Assembly: GCA_937902275.1 (NCBI GenBank)
Contig: CALFNW010000085.1
Coordinates: 1-35,693, forward strand
Length of the DNA stretch: 35,693 bases
Source of the DNA: UBA4717 sp002404395
Lineage (GTDB): Bacteria > Bacillota > Clostridia > Oscillospirales > CAG-272
Reading direction: 5' to 3'
The notes under the pieces were generated by a model. The model had not been told where the DNA came from. It made no database searches and saw nothing but the letters and a program-made list of their open reading frames with translations. How positions within the stretch are numbered: the stretch's first letter is position 1; every line of letters begins with the position of its first letter. The position numbers were made by a program, and so were the translations under genes. Shown here one piece after another: positions 33,801 to 35,693 of the stretch.

Positions 33801-35693
33801 TTCATCGACATACGCGGTGTATCCAAACATGGCAACGCTGAGGTAATCAAATGAATCGAATGCGCTATTGCTGCTTTCTTCGCTGCTGCGACGCATATAA
33901 GCATAATACACACCCGTTGTCGGATCGCCGTTATCGATTTCATATGTTATATACGTCTCGCCGGGTGCAAACTCAAGATCCAGAGAATCGGTGCCGAGCA
34001 GCTTTGAATACTCCTCGTCAAACTCAAGCTTGAACTTAATGCCGTATTTTTCAATATCGCCGAGGTCATCGCATATATGGAAGTTCAAGTTATAGCCGCC
34101 GAGTCCTTCATCGGGCTTTACGACAAGCACACCTTCTTCAAACCACGGTGAACGTTCAACTACGTATGCAGGCGAAGCCGCCGAGCCGTGTGCGTTCACC
34201 GTCACTGCCATATAGCCTCCGCCGCCCTCTACAGTATCGCAGGCATAGGTGCCGTCGGCGCGCTCAGTCATTTCATAGCGCGTGTATTTAGACGAAGCAT
34301 GATCATACAGCGACATATATACCTCTGCGCCGATGAGGTTTGCATCAGACTCGGGGGTGAATATAAATTTGTCGTCGGTGATCTCCGCGCTTCCGGTAAT
34401 AAAATCGTCATCCGGGAATAATGTGTAATGCTTTATATCACTTTTTCCGCCGTTGCTGTATATCTTTTGGACCGTGATATAGTTTTCGCGTCCCTTGTAC
34501 AGATAGAGCATATTTTTCGAGTCGTCGGACGGAAGCGAATCGGCGTCATCAATAAACTGAAGATATTTTGAGCCGTAATCTTCATTTGATATTTCCGACT
34601 GATCAAACTCGTATGTAGCCATCTCAAGAGTATACTTTTCAAGTGCGGGGTCGGTATTTTTCACTACAACCACAAACTGCCCTGCATATCCGTCGCCGAC
34701 ATGAGTTACATTTGAAGTGTCCGCATTCGAGCTCACCGTAAGCTTATAATCCGTGCTTTCATACAGGTCATACATAGGCAGATATATAACCGACGAGTTT
34801 ACATCGAGCGATATTTCACCGTAATCGCCGATATTGTAGACATTCCGATCATTCGGATCGGGATCGACGATTATGCTGCCGATCGAAAACTCGGAATCGG
34901 GTACCGTCGCATCTACGAGAACGTCGGAAGTCTTGCCGTTATGCTTGAGTCTGATATCATAGTTGATTCCGGCGCGGCATTCGATGTGCGCGGTGATTTT
35001 ATATACTCCGGTCTTATAATCTTTATTCGGCAATGTTATTGGCTGCGATGCAGTTGACGCGGTCACGGGCGCGATCGGAACTTTATATGTTTCGTTTTCG
35101 GTGGTATTGACAATTTCAATGTAACTGCCGTGTACATCTATATCTTCATAATTCCAGCCGTTCTTGTCTTCGCCGAAAGTAAGCGTGAGCACTTTTTGCC
35201 CAAGCGTTGCCGGAATAGTTTCATTCGCCGTCAGCCAAGGCCAACCGTTACTGACCGCAAAGAGCGAATCCTCGCCCTCCAGCGTGATCGTACCGTAATT
35301 CTCGGTATTGCCGGCAATTCGGAGCAGATAGCGTTCGCTTGAGAACCAATCGGTAGAAGTTCCGACCTTTATTACATTATACTTTCTGCTGTAGTTGTCA
35401 AGTGTTTCAAAAGCGCTTTCACGACCGGCAAACACTGTAAGCTCAAGCTCGCCCGAATATTCGCCGCTCTTAAGGCTTTCCCAGAATTTTCCGTCCTCGG
35501 TATAGAAAATTCCGTTCATTTTTTTGAAGTCCGAATAGTTGCTTCCGCCCTCGGTAGACGAGAATGTATAGCCCTCGGTATCGCTTCCCGAAACCTTGAC
35601 ATAATGCCAACCGTTACCGCTTGCATAATCGTTGACATAGTTGATCAATGATTTATCCTTGCAATTTTCAAATTCCGCGTAGTCAACGTCAAG
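30825..35693 (-). CDS. Giant Ig-like surface protein, 5'-truncated by the window edge
   Basis: The frame is open from the window edge (35693) to the stop at 30825, 1622 codons. The true start lies outside. A TTG at 35648 is in frame but has no ribosome site and is not the start. The protein is a string of beta-rich modules. Motifs such as FSDEAGNKAVG, ATDLAGNRYTVEFTL, ARDGSGNVSEKFV and VTDAAGNTVEAKRYV are typical of bacterial Ig-like/DUF5011-type repeats. The last 100 residues form a separate small domain. There is no SLH, LPXTG or C-terminal TM segment, so it is either anchored by its missing N-terminus or held by another protein. The next gene encodes an SLH protein 192 bp downstream. Adhesin, S-layer or scaffold roles are all possible. 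Confidence 0.75.
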   Translation of the reverse strand, partial: LDVDYAEFENCKDKSLINYVNDYASGNGWHYVKVSGSDTEGYTFSSTEGGSNYSDFKKMNGIFYTEDGKFWESLKSGEYSGELELTVFAGRESAFETLDNYSRKYNVIKVGTSTDWFSSERYLLRIAGNTENYGTITLEGEDSLFAVSNGWPWLTANETIPATLGQKVLTLTFGEDKNGWNYEDIDVHGSYIEIVNTTENETYKVPIAPVTASTASQPITLPNKDYKTGVYKITAHIECRAGINYDIRLKHNGKTSDVLVDATVPDSEFSIGSIIVDPDPNDRNVYNIGDYGEISLDVNSSVIYLPMYDLYESTDYKLTVSSNADTSNVTHVGDGYAGQFVVVVKNTDPALEKYTLEMATYEFDQSEISNEDYGSKYLQFIDDADSLPSDDSKNMLYLYKGRENYITVQKIYSNGGKSDIKHYTLFPDDDFITGSAEITDDKFIFTPESDANLIGAEVYMSLYDHASSKYTRYEMTERADGTYACDTVEGGGGYMAVTVNAHGSAASPAYVVERSPWFEEGVLVVKPDEGLGGYNLNFHICDDLGDIEKYGIKFKLEFDEEYSKLLGTDSLDLEFAPGETYITYEIDNGDPTTGVYYAYMRRSSEESSNSAFDSFDYLSVAMFGYTAYVDEVTSRDITFKVTATDRFGQSTSVSKTLTDVPASAPEPIMSGNSAPKFEDGSLTINFTKAIRPADSWAWNNAANEHSVIRKYYNTEWEDAFPIAVNGEHEISYTDIFGNLYTRTIDLGDIFVVDGVDYSIDLEFSETEPTAEAIYIRTDAINGTGGIVLWEHEGATVTTMDPTSGESSRYATTKRETKLEHNAEIFVTLYENEHYITDYNYAKRSFDIYVTNIINGAPEADVRYYLDSAGREFSQTELEQYVADYGENGTLESLGGVRAWYRTSRNVTPIEGNAEIYYFTADGERSYTFEYVDDFGNRGSATAVLPSGLIITDPPAPPAPKPLSVSFDIYLKRSGNYSRVLSLMAADAPFTDDVFDGLGITQAYTIKVKAAGETSVDITLEGVSDESAVKLSGMNVEVTKPTDFTVKVKNATDTVSVDFTAAMFESIDMIAPGYESEIVYGGLYTKIGYFRLFDRDAAGNEIAGMVNLDYPSNIPTELREGRVWYKVVFTDNGSFDFGFSDEAGNKAVGKLVVDGINTEPPKLEVTWSPSYVYEDESGRHYDPKHPTTATVNTNVYAHITGDVPFDSALVKIGGLWHDIKEENGYRFYSGSVSFSPNMITVCYEYTYYGEIELIIGGANGKTTSLVLPAMTVIDKIEPYVVVDTTPMFKKGAAAPYAYEVRLTPSEPVRFANMGNNRVYSEKEPLVMTCTKGGDYRIIATDLAGNRYTVEFTLTPPDLTAPVITLDPEDTSSLKLTNGEVRISATVNEDCTLTCNGNTYTLASNETKELVFAENGTFIISARDGSGNVSEKFVTIGNIDRTLPQITFDTTTVQLMQDSAESALRALLDDGYNVWDNLSIAPDVVYDITNVELDKPGLYYTVYTVTDAAGNTVEAKRYVRVISKDLPCIEIDGKIVTDGATLVCRVGTRTVKVQNLKEIIPGVSEPYKLRLERGILSRGQMKYISDDSLKVENGSVRFENKGFYTLSVITQSRAVLRILVYVEN

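Noticed and set aside
35648..35648. TTG as start of the first giant protein
   Set aside because: No ribosome site or signal peptide follows, and the frame is open to the window edge, so the gene continues outside.

Overview
The window looks like chromosomal DNA of an anaerobic, Gram-positive-type member of the Bacillota, probably class Clostridia (Oscillospirales-like). The grounds are TTGACA-17-TATAAT type sigma-A promoters, AGGAGG-like ribosome binding sites, ATG/TTG starts, a BirA-controlled ECF biotin transporter gene, FeoAB iron uptake, an L-box lysine riboswitch and a giant exported protein ending in three S-layer homology (SLH) repeats. Species cannot be told from the sequence. No insertion sequence, prophage, CRISPR array or rRNA is visible.

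Layout. 33-2658 (minus): an E2/CAT-fold acyltransferase-like protein followed by an acyl-CoA ligase. 2777-4440 (plus): a BirA operator overlapping a promoter, then bioY and birA, a self-regulated biotin uptake and biotinylation unit. 4503-10989: a TetR regulator diverging from an MMPL/RND-type pump that overlaps the gene for a large exported GLUG/coiled-coil protein. 10969-13340 (minus): feoA-feoB, convergent with and overlapping the previous unit. 13698-15788 (plus): a cytoplasmic GH42-like glycoside hydrolase. 16159-17310 (plus): an SLC13/ArsB-type permease with a long structured leader. 17619-17695 (minus): tRNA-Pro(CGG). 17907-20758 (plus): promoter, lysine riboswitch, terminator, then a binding protein-permease-ATPase operon for amino acid (inferred lysine) uptake. 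20867-21424: no convincing gene. 21425-22237 (minus): a TIM-barrel sugar isomerase/epimerase-like protein. 22462-23070 (plus): a PPP-type metallophosphoesterase with altered metal ligands. 23132-35693 (minus): an apparent three-gene surface operon of a giant Ig-like protein (cut by the window edge), a giant SLH protein and a small subtilisin whose start overlaps the SLH stop.

Most notable points. The lysine-riboswitch binding protein is circularly permuted: the segment that is normally C-terminal comes first and the canonical N-terminal segment last. Several unrelated genes carry a very short GC-rich hairpin (5-6 bp stem, usually 3-nt loop) immediately upstream of the ribosome binding site or start codon; stem sequences differ but pairing is kept, and feoA and the permease share a near-identical copy abutting the ATG. 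The TetR/MMPL/GLUG-coil unit could be an envelope-spanning export system in a single-membrane bacterium. Three enzyme-like proteins or genes depart from their families: an E2-like protein with Glu in place of the catalytic His, a phosphoesterase with two changed ligands, and a subtilisin gene whose intrinsic terminator lies before its stop codon.
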